Positions 19,562 through 28,755 of a stretch of 32,544 bases of DNA are shown here, in pieces. Both the position numbers and the translations under genes were made by a program. Source of the stretch: Pseudoalteromonas sp. BSi20652 (GTDB lineage: Bacteria; Pseudomonadota; Gammaproteobacteria; Enterobacterales; Alteromonadaceae); contig NZ_BADT01000209.1 in assembly GCF_000239855.1 (NCBI RefSeq), positions 1 to 32,544 on the forward strand, read 5' to 3'. Below the pieces are notes generated by a model. It saw nothing but the letters and a program-made list of their open reading frames with translations, searched no databases and was not told the DNA's origin. Position 1 is the first letter of the stretch; each line of letters begins with the position of its first letter.

Positions 19562-19775
19562 ACTACAGGAGTCGGTAGTTTAAAGCTTTGAAGATAAAAG
19601 ATAAAGTTCACTTAAGGCCTGCACGTATATTACTAAAGAGTGTCTGATTAATTTTTTATTCAAAGTTATTTTCACTATTCATTCATTTCTTACTATTTAT
19701 CGTATTTTAACCACACAAGATTATACGTTAAGGAGTATGCTTAAAGCTTACTCAATATGGGGATTTGGATTGCAA

Positions 19776-20744
19776 ATGAAATTTGTTGATTATTATGCAG
19801 TGCTTGGAATATCGCCTGATTCAGACGATAAAGCGGTAAAGGTAGCTTATAAAAAGCTAGCCAGAAAATATCACCCTGATGTAAGCAAAGAGCCTCAAGC
19901 AGAAGATAAGTTTAAAGAAATAGCAGAAGCTTACGAAGTCATTCATAACAAAGAAGAACGTTTAAAATACGACGAGTTACGTCGTCACCAACAAAATCGT
20001 GCTCGTCAGCAGCAAGGTCATTATGGTGGTAAAAATGCCTCTTCGCAAAGTAATTACCAGCAAAGCGATCCTCAAACCGATCAAGAGTTTTCTGATTTTA
20101 TTAATTCAATGTTTGGCGGAGCCGGTGGATTCGATCGTTCCGGGCAGAGCAGAAGTAACGCTGCACGCGCGCAAAAAGGACAAGATGTGGAAATAGAGTT
20201 CCCGATTTTTCTTGAAGAGACTTTAGTTGATACCGTTAAGCCTGTTGAGTTTATGTTACCGCAGCGAGATAGTAGTGGTCGTGTCTCTGAAATTAAAAAA
20301 TCACTTAAAGTGAAAATTCCCGCAGGTTCAGTAAATGGCGAACGAATTAGACTAAAAGGGCAAGGCGGATTAGGGTCAGCGAATGGGCAAAATGGCGATT
20401 TGTACTTACAAATTAGTTTAGTGCCCCACCCATTATTTGATGTTGAAGGTCATAACCTAAATATAGTCGTCCCTCTTGCACCATGGGAAGCGGCTCTTGG
20501 TACAAAAATAAATTTACCTACGTTGGCAGGCAAAATCCAATTAACTATTCCATCTAATAGTCAGTCTGGTCAACGCTTGCGTATTAAAGGCAAGGGATTA
20601 ATGAGTAAAAAAGCCAAAGGTGATTTATTTGCGGTGCTTAAAATTGTTAATCCAACATCTGTTGATGATACCAGTAAAAAACTTTGGGAAGAATTAGCCG
20701 AAAAAGCTCACTTTGATCCCCGTAATAACTGGAGCAAGCCATAA
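19776..20744 (+). CDS. cbpA: DnaJ-like co-chaperone / curved-DNA-binding protein
   Basis: The 322-residue protein starts with a J-domain: DYYAVLGISPDSDD, YKKLARKYHPDVSKEP with the HPD triad, then FKEIAEAYEVI. A Gln/Gly/Ser-rich linker (residues about 75-140) and two beta C-terminal domains follow, without a Cys-rich zinc finger, which is the CbpA rather than DnaJ layout. I start at ATG 19776 (MKFVDYYAVLG) because this matches CbpA N-termini. A frame 13 codons longer begins at ATG 19737, but its AGGAG is only 1 base from the ATG. The stop overlaps the cbpM start (TAATG). CbpA works with DnaK and binds DNA. Confidence 0.93.
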   Translation: MKFVDYYAVLGISPDSDDKAVKVAYKKLARKYHPDVSKEPQAEDKFKEIAEAYEVIHNKEERLKYDELRRHQQNRARQQQGHYGGKNASSQSNYQQSDPQTDQEFSDFINSMFGGAGGFDRSGQSRSNAARAQKGQDVEIEFPIFLEETLVDTVKPVEFMLPQRDSSGRVSEIKKSLKVKIPAGSVNGERIRLKGQGGLGSANGQNGDLYLQISLVPHPLFDVEGHNLNIVVPLAPWEAALGTKINLPTLAGKIQLTIPSNSQSGQRLRIKGKGLMSKKAKGDLFAVLKIVNPTSVDDTSKKLWEELAEKAHFDPRNNWSKP

Positions 20745-21064
20745 TGCAAATTATCGTGACACAAAAAGATGATTTACTTACTAGTAAAGAGCTATGTTTG
20801 AGCAGTGATATTAGCGAAGCCATTTTATATGAGCTAGTTGAGCACAATATTGCGGTTCCAATTGAAGGGGAGCATGTTACGCAGTGGCAATTTACGGTAT
20901 CTACAGTCACCTTGGTGAAAAAGGCAGCCCGTATTAAGTATGACTTTTCGTTAGATTGGTCGGCAATTCCTTTAATTTTACAATTACTGGATGAGCGCGA
21001 TGAGTTAATTAGCGAAAACGAAATGCTAAAACAGCATTTGAGCCGATTTAAATACTTCGAATAA
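20744..21064 (+). CDS. cbpM: Chaperone modulator CbpM
   Basis: A 106-residue protein in the usual CbpM position directly after cbpA, overlapping it by 1 base. It has the MerR-like small helical N-terminal part (LCLSSDISEAILYELVEHNI) and the C-terminal pattern ARIKYDFSLDWSAIPLILQLLDE followed by a short coiled coil (ERDELISENEMLKQHL). CbpM binds the CbpA J-domain and inhibits its co-chaperone and DNA-binding activity. Confidence 0.9.
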   Translation: MQIIVTQKDDLLTSKELCLSSDISEAILYELVEHNIAVPIEGEHVTQWQFTVSTVTLVKKAARIKYDFSLDWSAIPLILQLLDERDELISENEMLKQHLSRFKYFE

Positions 21065-21113
21065 AATTTTTAATATCATGGAGTTAATAAAGATATGTAT
21101 TGCTATTATTTGG

Positions 21114-21845
21114 TTAATACATACTCTTTGATTTGTTTTTACTTGTAATTCTGATGAACCGCTGACGCCTTATATTTTGTACAAGTAGTAATACTCCACT
21201 TAGGCAAAAAAGTACGCTGGTTGCTGCAAAACTAATAAGCAGCGGGTTATTAAAATCCTCTCGCTCATCGTAATCCATAATATGTAACATCCAAAAAAAG
21301 TCGAAAATTCGCCATAATGTGCTGCGAACGGTAATAACTTTGCCGTTATTTTTTGACAAGTACAGTGTTGTGTTAAATGTGTCGTCAAATTGTACCTGCC
21401 AAACATTGGTTTTATATCCAACTTCTCGCGTACCTTGTTTTAAAAGTAATGTGCTAATTGGTTGGGCGTTAATGAGTAAGTGTGCTTTAGCATTTTTGGT
21501 AATTTGCATTTTAGTTGGCGGCTCAAAAGGTCGGCCAGTTTTACCGTTAAAGCTTTGCTGTTCATCTTTATTTGTAACTGTAATTAGAGGTGTGGTTAAA
21601 AAGTTCTCAAAGGTTATTTGCGTTGGATTGGCTACTTGAGATGCAATTTTATCAAGAGATGCGACATAATCAGTCTGCGTAAATGGATTGCTAAGAGTAC
21701 GTGTTGCAAGATGCTCCCCATGAACTTTATCAAGAGGGATAGCGCTCATTACTAAGCCGCCTAATAGCCAGGCTAAAATTTGTAATGCGAGTAAATAACC
21801 CAGCCATGTATGTAGTTTTCGAGCTGGTTTAAATATTTTTTTCAT
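21114..21845 (-). CDS. PepSY-type inner-membrane protein
   Basis: The 243-residue protein begins with KLHTWLGYLLALQILAWLLGG, the H-x-W-x-G membrane-segment signature of PepSY-associated proteins. It has a periplasmic region of about 130 residues and a second membrane pair (FDFFWMLHIMDYDERED and LLISFAATSVLFCLSGVLLL). The MLHIMDYDER motif is also typical. Relatives are often tied to iron-siderophore reduction or electron transfer, but no TonB receptor gene is adjacent here. It is a single gene, convergent with cbpM. Confidence 0.75.
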   Translation of the reverse strand: MKKIFKPARKLHTWLGYLLALQILAWLLGGLVMSAIPLDKVHGEHLATRTLSNPFTQTDYVASLDKIASQVANPTQITFENFLTTPLITVTNKDEQQSFNGKTGRPFEPPTKMQITKNAKAHLLINAQPISTLLLKQGTREVGYKTNVWQVQFDDTFNTTLYLSKNNGKVITVRSTLWRIFDFFWMLHIMDYDEREDFNNPLLISFAATSVLFCLSGVLLLVQNIRRQRFIRITSKNKSKSMY

Positions 21846-22254
21846 AGGCTATACCTTCTTATTTTTGGAGGCTATTTTAATATACTGCAATGCCAAATAA
21901 CTGCGGCATAATGTCGCAGTTTATGTTTTAGTCATGCTAACGTATAGTTTACTGCCACTGCTTTGAAATAAATCGATTAATATTTCCTCCATGATTTATC
22001 ATAAAACGACCCCTTAGTTACAATTTTTATAGTTTACGTAGTTATACGCTTGCATTTCGTATTTTTGGCTACTCAAACAGTCACCTTTGCTTAACCGCTC
22101 ATATGAGTCAGTAAAGGGGCAGTTAAAATTCTAAAAAACACGCTAAAATAACTACTTGCTATATAAAATGGCGAATACTGCATAGTTGATTTGGTATAAA
22201 GAGGAAACTGCGTTAAAGTTTGCAGTGTAATCATTAGAGGATAAATACGAAACG
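21846..22254. promoter_or_regulatory. Divergent intergenic region with a 23-base palindrome
   Basis: No gene is seen. A near-perfect palindrome at 21899-21921 has arms AACTGCG and CGCAGTT and an inner CAT-A-ATG core. It lies 54 bases upstream of the PepSY-type gene, where it could be an operator. The rest is AT-rich and presumably holds promoters for the PepSY gene and for the gene at 22255. Confidence 0.5.
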
Positions 22255-22635
22255 ATGTCGGAAATTCAATTTTTAAATGTAGATCTAGAGCTTGAGTCAA
22301 AGCAAGATATTAGCCTGCTGGTGGCAGATTTGAAAAAAGTCGCTACGATTTTACATTATGACAAAGACGAATACCGTCAATTAGCGCGTATAGAAGTAAC
22401 AGGTACAGTAAACACGCCAGATAAAGCAATAAATCATTTATGTGAGCTTATTGAATCGTGTTCGCGTAACGCGTTAAAGCAATGGTTAAGTTGTTCGCGC
22501 AGAACATTTGATATTGGTTTTGAATCAGGCACGTCCCCTAAGTGCTTTAACCAAGCCTTAGACGCAGACACATTGTTACGTATATCTGCGATTGGTGCGG
22601 GTGTGGAAATTACAATTTACCCACTCGAAAGATAG
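22255..22635 (+). CDS. Protein of unknown function (126 residues), possibly DUF4279-like
   Basis: A soluble protein with no signal peptide or membrane segment. The C-terminal half (RRTFDIGFESG, then ALDADTLLRISAIGAGVEITIYP) has the strand-helix-strand rhythm I associate with DUF4279-type proteins, in which a leucine-rich helix precedes an I-x-I-Y strand. The N-terminal half does not clearly match, so this is a weak suggestion. The gene is a single unit, convergent with the thioesterase at 22646. Confidence 0.6.
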   Translation: MSEIQFLNVDLELESKQDISLLVADLKKVATILHYDKDEYRQLARIEVTGTVNTPDKAINHLCELIESCSRNALKQWLSCSRRTFDIGFESGTSPKCFNQALDADTLLRISAIGAGVEITIYPLER

Positions 22636-22652
22636 CGAAAAGTAACTATCTT
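22629..22652. terminator. Possible shared terminator hairpin between convergent genes
   Basis: A 7-base-pair stem AAGATAG (22629-22635) with CTATCTT (22646-22652) spans the 10-base gap between two convergent stop codons. A flanking CG pair adds to it with a bulged A. No T run follows, so it may block RNA decay rather than terminate. Confidence 0.4.
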
Positions 22653-23086
22653 CGCTCTACTACCGCTGCGGTCATTTTTGATACGCAGCACAGCTCATTG
22701 CGGCTATTTGTAATTTTTATTTCCCATACTGAACTACGTTTGCCAATATGAAACTCTCTTGCCGTGGCTGTTAACGTACCATTACGAGATGCTTTTAAAT
22801 GACTTGCGCTAATTTCTTGTCCCACGCAGTAAAATTTAGAAAAGTCGACTACAAAGTTAGCAGCGTAACTTGCTACAGTTTCTGCAAGCACTACGTTAGC
22901 CCCGCCGTGAACCATTCCCATTGGGTTATGATGCTCAGGAATTGCCGGCATAGTGGCTACTAAATAATCATCTCCAATTTCAGTAACTTCTATTCCCATG
23001 GTTTTCATCAATGTTCCTTGGCCATTAATACCTTGTTCTAACTGCTTGCACAGCTCTAAAGTGATGGGTTGATACCAAATACTCAT
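22646..23086 (-). CDS. Hotdog-fold acyl-CoA thioesterase, YdiI/MenI-like
   Basis: At 146 residues it is close to E. coli YdiI/MenI in length. The hotdog motif HNPMGMVHGGANVVLAETVAS carries the catalytic Glu in LAET. ATMPAIPEH, EISASHLKASRNG and CCVSKMTAAVV are also shared with YdiI, a 1,4-dihydroxy-2-naphthoyl-CoA hydrolase. YdiI-type enzymes are promiscuous, and without men genes in view I do not claim the menaquinone role. The start is supported by AAAGGAC before the ATG. The gene is divergent from lexA. Confidence 0.85.
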   Translation of the reverse strand: MSIWYQPITLELCKQLEQGINGQGTLMKTMGIEVTEIGDDYLVATMPAIPEHHNPMGMVHGGANVVLAETVASYAANFVVDFSKFYCVGQEISASHLKASRNGTLTATAREFHIGKRSSVWEIKITNSRNELCCVSKMTAAVVERR

Positions 23087-23191
23087 AATGGGTCCTTTGC
23101 TTTTTTAATCATTTATGAACTTAGCTTTAGTTATATCCCTAAAATGCACACAATTGAAATTACTTTGGTTATTTTAAGGCATAATTTAAAT

Positions 23192-23219
23192 TTGCGATTT
23201 TTATTTAACTGTATATACT
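23192..23219 (+). promoter_or_regulatory. lexA promoter
   Basis: TTGCGA (23192-23197) and TATACT (23214-23219) are 16 bases apart. The -10 lies inside the first SOS box, so LexA binding would directly block RNA polymerase. Confidence 0.7.
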
Positions 23220-23224
23220 CACAG
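23209..23224. promoter_or_regulatory. LexA (SOS) box 1
   Basis: CTGTATATACTCACAG fits the gammaproteobacterial CTG-N10-CAG consensus with a TATA-rich core. It overlaps the predicted lexA -10 and supports autorepression. Confidence 0.9.
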
Positions 23225-23233
23225 TTAAATGTA

Positions 23234-23249
23234 CTGTATGGAAAACCAG
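23234..23249. promoter_or_regulatory. LexA (SOS) box 2
   Basis: CTGTATGGAAAACCAG is a second CTG-N10-CAG site, 25 bases (centre to centre) from box 1 and ending 4 bases before the lexA ATG. Paired boxes upstream of lexA are also found in E. coli. Confidence 0.85.
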
Positions 23250-23253
23250 TTGT

Positions 23254-23871
23254 ATGCGACCATTAACGAAGCGTCAAGCTCAAATACTCGAATTAGTTAA
23301 AGTTTTTATTAAAGACACTGGTATGCCTCCTACACGTGCCGAAATTGCACAGACATTAGGCTTTAAAAGTGCCAATGCTGCTGAAGAACATCTAAAAGCA
23401 CTTGCTAAGAAAGGTGTTATCAAAATGAAGCCAGGCGCAAGCCGCGGTATTCAACTTGTTGAAGAAGATGAACCTGAGCAATTAGGGTTACCTTTAATTG
23501 GTCGAGTAGCCGCAGGTGAACCTATTTTGGCGCAAGAGCATGTTGAGAGTCATTGTAAAATTGATCCATTAATGTTTAAACCTGCTGCCGATTTTTTACT
23601 GCGCGTTAACGGCATGAGTATGAAAGATATAGGTATTATGGATGGCGATTTATTAGCAGTGCATAAAACTCAAGTTGCTGAAAATGGGCAGGTTGTTGTT
23701 GCTCGTGTTGATGATGATGTGACCGTAAAACGTTTTGAAAAAGCAGGCCGTAAAGTATTATTGCATGCTGAAAACGATGATTTTTCGGTTATTGAAGTTG
23801 ATTTAGAAAACGAATCTTTTAATATTGAAGGTTTGGCCGTTGGTGTTATAAGAAACGCAGATTGGATGTGA
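23254..23871 (+). CDS. lexA: SOS repressor LexA
   Basis: It has 205 residues (E. coli 202). The N-terminal winged helix reads [16 protein letters not shown] and [26 protein letters not shown]. The self-cleavage site is Ala87-Gly88 (RVAAGEP), and the catalytic dyad is Ser122 (NGMSMKD) and Lys159 (VTVKRF), each offset by 3 from the E. coli residues. RecA-stimulated cleavage derepresses SOS genes. No second SOS gene such as sulA follows; a terminator comes next. Confidence 0.98.
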   Translation: MRPLTKRQAQILELVKVFIKDTGMPPTRAEIAQTLGFKSANAAEEHLKALAKKGVIKMKPGASRGIQLVEEDEPEQLGLPLIGRVAAGEPILAQEHVESHCKIDPLMFKPAADFLLRVNGMSMKDIGIMDGDLLAVHKTQVAENGQVVVARVDDDVTVKRFEKAGRKVLLHAENDDFSVIEVDLENESFNIEGLAVGVIRNADWM

Positions 23872-23904
23872 CTTTAAAAATAGCTTTTAAACAAGTAGCT
23901 TTAT

Positions 23905-23934
23905 AAATGCGTACTAATTAGTACGCATTTTTGT
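23905..23934 (+). terminator. lexA terminator
   Basis: A perfect 11-base-pair stem AAATGCGTACT (23905-23915) with AGTACGCATTT (23920-23930) and an AATT loop is followed by more T. Confidence 0.85.
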
Positions 23935-24354
23935 TTTAAAATTCACGCTAAAAATAGCGCGTAAACAGTCCGTTGATTATTTAAGCTGAAAAATTTTTTG
24001 TACTCATATTCCCCTCTCCTTATGTGTTAAACCCCTCTGTATTGCTCGATTTTTACACCTTTAATTATTTAGTTCCTAGCTGATTTACTATTAATTTATC
24101 AATATCACTTGTTTGTTTTTCATACTAAAACTTGATTGTTGTTCATTTTTTAGCTAGTTGTTAATGTGCTGAGCTAATAATGACTCACAGCTTTTTAGTT
24201 TTGAGAACACACAATATACACAAACTCGTTGTTGGCGCAGCAAAACCAATCACTATTAAAATAAGATTGGCTAAAAAAATAAAAATAACGAATTGGCGTT
24301 TAAGCCGTATGCCTCTTCGCTTTGCATTCGCAATAGCACCAAAGGAGCCACCAC
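23935..24354 (+). promoter_or_regulatory. cox operon upstream region
   Basis: About 420 AT-rich bases with no gene I can support. Promoters for the cytochrome oxidase operon are expected here, but I find no convincing -35/-10 pair. A basic 60-codon frame (24180-24362) overlaps the coxB start but lacks a Shine-Dalgarno. AGGAG about 9 bases before ATG 24355 supports the coxB start. Confidence 0.5.
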
Positions 24355-25497
24355 ATGGGTAAACTGACCTCTACCTTGTGGCTTATATTATGTGTTTTTT
24401 CGCACCCAGTTTTGGCTAACAGCCAATACAATATGCGCAAAGGCGTGACCGATATAAGCAATAATGTATATCAGCTGCACATGACCATATTTATAATATG
24501 TTGTGTGATTGGGGTGATAGTGTTCGCAATTATGTTTTGGGCACTTATTCATCACCGTAAATCTAAAGGGGCTATACCTGCCCAATTTCACGAAAGCACT
24601 AAAGTAGAAATACTTTGGACTGCAATTCCGTTTGTTATTTTAATTGCTATGGCAGTACCAGCCACTAAAACCCTAATTGCAATGGAGGATGCCAGCAAAG
24701 CTGATCTGACTATTAAAATTACAGGTTCGCAATGGAAATGGCATTATGAATATATGGGGGAAGATGTAGAGTTCTACTCTATTTTATCTACCCCGCAAGA
24801 TGAAATCGCGAACCTTGCAGATAAAAATCCTAACTACTTACTTGAGGTTGATAAGCCTCTTGTACTGCCAATAAATCAAAAAGTACGATTTTTAATGACT
24901 TCTGACGATGTTATTCACTCTTGGTGGGTACCTGATTTTGCAGTTAAAAAAGATGCGAATCCCGGTTTTATAAACGAAACATGGACGAATATAAACGAAG
25001 AAGGTACTTACCGAGGCCAATGTGCTGAGTTGTGTGGTAAAGATCATGGCTTTATGCCCGTTGTGGTGGTCGCTAAATCTGAAGCTGATTTTAAAACATG
25101 GCTTGCAGATGCAAAGCAGGCTAAACAAAAAGCAGCATTAGCAGATGCCGCATTACTTGATAAAACCCTCCCAAAAGAAGAATTAATGACTTTAGGTGAA
25201 CAAGTATATATGGCCAATTGCGCTGCATGTCATCAGCCTACTGGCATGGGTTTACCGGGTGTATTTCCTGCACTTAAAGGCAGCCCGGTAGTGCTTGGTG
25301 ATATAAAAGATCATATTGATATAGTTATTCATGGGCGTCCAGGTACGGCAATGCAAGCTTTTGCCAAGCAGTTATCTATAAAGCAATTAGCTGCGGTTAT
25401 TACTTATAAACGTAATGCGTGGGGTAATGATACGGGTGATGTTATTCAGCCGAGTGAAATACAGGCAGCACTTGATGCCAAAGTGGAGGCGAACTAA
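24355..25497 (+). CDS. coxB: Cytochrome c oxidase subunit II with fused cytochrome c domain
   Basis: Accepts electrons for the terminal oxidase. The 380-residue protein has a signal peptide, two membrane segments (about residues 43-65 and 84-103) and a periplasmic cupredoxin domain. CuA ligands are all present: His188 (DVIHSWWVP), Cys223, Glu225, Cys227, His231 and Met234 in [14 protein letters not shown]-terminal extension (about 275-365) is a class I cytochrome c with heme motif CAACH (Cys289, Cys292, His293) and likely axial Met333 (GTAMQAF), so the enzyme is of the caa3 type. The stop overlaps the coxA ATG. Confidence 0.97.
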   Translation: MGKLTSTLWLILCVFSHPVLANSQYNMRKGVTDISNNVYQLHMTIFIICCVIGVIVFAIMFWALIHHRKSKGAIPAQFHESTKVEILWTAIPFVILIAMAVPATKTLIAMEDASKADLTIKITGSQWKWHYEYMGEDVEFYSILSTPQDEIANLADKNPNYLLEVDKPLVLPINQKVRFLMTSDDVIHSWWVPDFAVKKDANPGFINETWTNINEEGTYRGQCAELCGKDHGFMPVVVVAKSEADFKTWLADAKQAKQKAALADAALLDKTLPKEELMTLGEQVYMANCAACHQPTGMGLPGVFPALKGSPVVLGDIKDHIDIVIHGRPGTAMQAFAKQLSIKQLAAVITYKRNAWGNDTGDVIQPSEIQAALDAKVEAN

Positions 25498-27089
25498 TGA
25501 ATAGCATAGTAGAACAACCTAACGGCAATGAAGCTCATCATGCTCATCACCCAGCTAAAGGTTTTAAACGCTGGCTTTACACTACTAACCATAAAGATAT
25601 AGGTAGTTTATATTTAATTTTTTCGCTCACTATGTTCTTAATTGGTGGCGCAATGGCTATGGTGATCAGGGCTGAATTATTTCAACCAGGTTTACAGTTG
25701 GTCGATCCTCACTTTTTTAATCAAATGACCACAGTGCATGGTTTAATTATGGTGTTTGGTGCGGTTATGCCGGCCTTTACAGGCCTTGCTAACTGGATGA
25801 TACCACTCATGATTGGTGCGCCAGATATGGCATTGCCAAGAATGAATAACTGGAGCTTTTGGATTTTACCGTTTGCATTTTTAATCCTATTGGCATCGTT
25901 ATTTATGCCTGGTGGGGGTCCTGCATTTGGTTGGACTTTTTATGCACCACTGTCCACAACATACAGTAATGATAATACTGCATTGTTTGTATTTGCCGTA
26001 CATATTATGGGGATTAGCTCAATAATGGGTGCAATCAATGTGATTGTAACCATAGTGAACTTACGTGCCCCCGGCATGACATGGATGAAGTTGCCCTTAT
26101 TTGTATGGACGTGGTTAATTACTGCCTTTTTATTAATAGCGGTAATGCCAGTGCTTGCAGGGGCTGTCACTATGGTACTTACCGATAAGTACTTTGCGAC
26201 CAGCTTTTTTGATGCCGCAGGCGGTGGCGATCCGGTGATGTTTCAGCACATTTTTTGGTTTTTTGGTCATCCCGAAGTATACATAATGATTCTTCCTGCC
26301 TTTGGCATTATATCTACAATAGTCCCTACCTTTTCTCGTAAAAAACTTTTTGGCTATGCCTCAATGGTATACGCCACATCCTCCATAGCACTATTGAGCT
26401 TTATTGTATGGGCTCATCATATGTTTACCACTGGAATGCCGGTCGCTGGCGAGTTGTTTTTTATGTACGCGACCATGCTTATATCGGTACCTACAGGAGT
26501 AAAAGTATTTAATTGGGTTGCCACAATGTGGAAAGGCTCAATAACTTTTGAAGTGCCAATGCTTTTTAGTATTGCGTTTATTGTGCTGTTTACCTTAGGT
26601 GGCTTTTCGGGATTGATGCTGGCAATTACACCTGCTGATTTTCAGTACCACGATACTTATTTTGTGGTGGCGCATTTTCATTATGTATTAGTAACAGGGG
26701 CTGTATTTTCGATAATGGCGGGGGCCTATTACTGGCTGCCCAAGTGGACGGGCAATATGTTTAATATCACGCTAGCTAAATGGCATTTTTGGCTATCGCT
26801 GGTGAGCGTGAACGTACTTTTTTTTCCTATGCATTTTGTAGGGCTTGCCGGTATGCCGCGTCGAATTCCCGATTACGCACTTCAATTTGCCGACTTTAAC
26901 GCAATCATAAGTATTGGTGGATTTGCCTTTGGTTTATCGCAATTGTTGTTTGTAGCTGTGGTAATTAAATGCGCGCGTGGCGGTGATAAAGTGCCTGCAA
27001 AAGTATGGGAAGGGGCAGAAGGGCTTGAGTGGGAAGTTGACTCTCCAGCGCCATACCATACTTTTTCTACGCCGCCGGTAATTAAGTAA
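25497..27089 (+). CDS. coxA: Cytochrome c oxidase subunit I
   Basis: Catalytic subunit holding heme a and the heme a3/CuB centre; 530 residues, 12 expected membrane helices. Ligands: His81 and His395 for heme a, His393 for heme a3 (VVAHFHYV), and His258, His307 and His308 for CuB. His258 and Tyr262 in GHPEVYI would form the cross-link, and Glu260 is the end of the D-channel. The D-channel entrance [12 protein letters not shown] marks a type A1 oxidase. It overlaps coxB and ctaG by one base at each end. Confidence 0.98.
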   Translation: MNSIVEQPNGNEAHHAHHPAKGFKRWLYTTNHKDIGSLYLIFSLTMFLIGGAMAMVIRAELFQPGLQLVDPHFFNQMTTVHGLIMVFGAVMPAFTGLANWMIPLMIGAPDMALPRMNNWSFWILPFAFLILLASLFMPGGGPAFGWTFYAPLSTTYSNDNTALFVFAVHIMGISSIMGAINVIVTIVNLRAPGMTWMKLPLFVWTWLITAFLLIAVMPVLAGAVTMVLTDKYFATSFFDAAGGGDPVMFQHIFWFFGHPEVYIMILPAFGIISTIVPTFSRKKLFGYASMVYATSSIALLSFIVWAHHMFTTGMPVAGELFFMYATMLISVPTGVKVFNWVATMWKGSITFEVPMLFSIAFIVLFTLGGFSGLMLAITPADFQYHDTYFVVAHFHYVLVTGAVFSIMAGAYYWLPKWTGNMFNITLAKWHFWLSLVSVNVLFFPMHFVGLAGMPRRIPDYALQFADFNAIISIGGFAFGLSQLLFVAVVIKCARGGDKVPAKVWEGAEGLEWEVDSPAPYHTFSTPPVIK

Positions 27090-27619
27090 TGACACACGCA
27101 CCGCTACTCAAATGTTTGGTACTTATTTGCATAGGTATGTTTGCCTTTGCCTTTGCTTTAGTACCTTTGTATGACGTGTTTTGTGATGTAACAGGGCTTA
27201 ATGGGAAGCCTTCGCTTGAGCAAGCAGAGCAAAGTACACAAATAGTACAAAACCGAGAAGTTGGCGTTAGCTTTACTACTCACGCACAAAGTGGTGCACC
27301 GTTTGAAGTTAAATCAAAAGAATACAGTGTAGTGGTAAAACCCGGTGCAATGCGTGAAGTAATGTTTAGTGCTAAAAATAATAGCAATCTAGATAAAGTA
27401 ATGCAGGCTGTACCATCAGTCTCGCCAGGTAAAGCGGCAAAGTATTTACATAAAATAGCTTGTTTTTGCTTTGATCAGCAACCTCTAAAAGCAGGGGAAG
27501 AACTTGAATTTAAATTACTTTTTTATGTTGATACCGCACTGCCAAGCGACATTGAAGAATTAACTTTATCTTATACCGTATTTGATATTAGTGAACAGCT
27601 GGTGGCAAGTAATAACTAG
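27089..27619 (+). CDS. ctaG: Cytochrome c oxidase assembly protein CtaG (Cox11 family)
   Basis: Delivers copper to the CuB site of subunit I. It has 176 residues, one N-terminal membrane anchor (LICIGMFAFAFALVPLYDVF) and a periplasmic beta domain. The copper-binding CFCF motif is present (Cys125 and Cys127, KIACFCFDQQ), and YDVFCDVTGLNGK after the anchor is typical. It overlaps the coxA stop (TAATG) and sits in the usual place before coxC. Confidence 0.96.
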   Translation: MTHAPLLKCLVLICIGMFAFAFALVPLYDVFCDVTGLNGKPSLEQAEQSTQIVQNREVGVSFTTHAQSGAPFEVKSKEYSVVVKPGAMREVMFSAKNNSNLDKVMQAVPSVSPGKAAKYLHKIACFCFDQQPLKAGEELEFKLLFYVDTALPSDIEELTLSYTVFDISEQLVASNN

Positions 27620-27654
27620 CTTTTTAAACTAGTGTGAAACTAGGAGTAAATAAA

Positions 27655-28530
27655 ATGAATCAAGAATATGAGCATTATTACGTACCTGAGCAAAGCCCGT
27701 GGCCTATTGTAGGTGCTGTTGCATTGTTTTTTATTGCAGTAGGGGCGGGCTTGACTGTTATGAGTGTAGGTAAAGAAGGGGGTAGCGGGGTTTATCTGCT
27801 TTATGCCGGTATTGCTGTACTTGTGTATATGTTGTTTAGCTGGTTTAAAAATGTAATTAGTGAATCGGACCAAGGTTTGTACTCAGCACAAATGGATCGC
27901 TCTTTTAGACAAGGCATGAGCTGGTTTATTTTTTCTGAAGTTATGTTTTTTATGGCCTTTTTTGGTGCGCTTTTTTATGCACGCGTATTATCGGTACCTT
28001 GGCTTGGAGGCGCAGGTAATAATGCAATGACTAACGAGGTATTATGGCCAACTTTTGAAGCCGTTTGGCCACTAGTTTCAACACCTGCTGGCGAAACTAC
28101 TCAAGCTATGGGCTGGCAAGGCTTACCACTTATAAATACCTTAATACTGCTTACCTCCTCAGTTACTTTACATTTTGCCCACGTAGCGATGGAAAACAAT
28201 AAACGCACTCCACTTAAGGTTTTTTTAGGCGCTACTATTTTATTGGGTGTTTGCTTTTTAGGGCTGCAAGTTGAGGAGTACATGCATGCATATAATGACC
28301 TTAATCTAACGCTAGATGCGGGTATTTACGGTAATACGTTTTTTTTATTGACTGGTTTTCATGGCATGCATGTAACGCTAGGAACCGTACTTTTATTTGT
28401 AATATTTTTACGGATATTAAAAGGGCACTTTACTAAAGATAAGCATTTTGCTTTTCAGGCAGCTGCTTGGTATTGGCACTTTGTTGATGTGGTGTGGCTG
28501 TGTTTGTTTGTATTTGTATATGTGCTGTAG
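27655..28530 (+). CDS. coxC: Cytochrome c oxidase subunit III
   Basis: The 291-residue protein has seven predicted membrane helices. Family motifs: GMSWFIFSEVMFFMAFFGALFYAR, the HFAHVA segment, LQVEEY, TGFHGMHVTLG and the C-terminal WYWHFVDVVWLCLF. I start at ATG 27655 (MNQEYEHYY) with AGGAG 8 bases upstream; a longer reading from GTG 27634 would place that Shine-Dalgarno inside the gene. The last 98 bases overlap, antisense, the end of the DUF2909-type gene. Confidence 0.97.
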   Translation: MNQEYEHYYVPEQSPWPIVGAVALFFIAVGAGLTVMSVGKEGGSGVYLLYAGIAVLVYMLFSWFKNVISESDQGLYSAQMDRSFRQGMSWFIFSEVMFFMAFFGALFYARVLSVPWLGGAGNNAMTNEVLWPTFEAVWPLVSTPAGETTQAMGWQGLPLINTLILLTSSVTLHFAHVAMENNKRTPLKVFLGATILLGVCFLGLQVEEYMHAYNDLNLTLDAGIYGNTFFLLTGFHGMHVTLGTVLLFVIFLRILKGHFTKDKHFAFQAAAWYWHFVDVVWLCLFVFVYVL

Positions 28531-28741
28531 CGTTTATTGGTGAATTATTTGCTTTAATAAAACCAAGTTTAAGCGCTGCAATAACAACAACTAAAACAAC
28601 GACCGAAAACAATACGCGACGACCTAAAAAGTGAGACATAGGTCGTCCCCCAGTTTTCCCTGACACCATAATAAACAATGCTCTAAATAAGTTAAAAAGT
28701 ATAAATATTAACAACAGTACGATAATAATTTTAATAATCAC
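28433..28741 (-). CDS. DUF2909-like twin-transmembrane protein, antisense within the cox operon
   Basis: A 102-codon frame starting at GTG 28741. The first 66 residues contain two membrane segments (IIIVLLLIFILFNLFRALF and VLFSVVVLVVVIAAL) joined by a basic loop, GKTGGRPMSHFLGRRV. This matches the small DUF2909 proteins found on the opposite strand between coxC and SURF1 in other gammaproteobacteria. Residues from about 71 on (Thr/Gln/Asn-rich) are encoded antisense to the 3' end of coxC. AAAGGG about 10 bases before the GTG could be its Shine-Dalgarno. Its role in oxidase assembly is unproven. The overlap makes the annotated length less certain than the membrane core. Confidence 0.7.
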   Translation of the reverse strand: MIIKIIIVLLLIFILFNLFRALFIMVSGKTGGRPMSHFLGRRVLFSVVVLVVVIAALKLGFIKANNSPINATAHIQIQTNTATPHQQSANTKQLPEKQNAYL

Positions 28742-28755
28742 TGAGTTGACCCTTT

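Noticed and set aside
24180-24362. 60-codon basic frame overlapping the coxB start
   Set aside because: No Shine-Dalgarno, no recognisable domain, and its end overlaps the well-supported coxB start by 8 bases. Probably chance, though a regulatory leader is not excluded.
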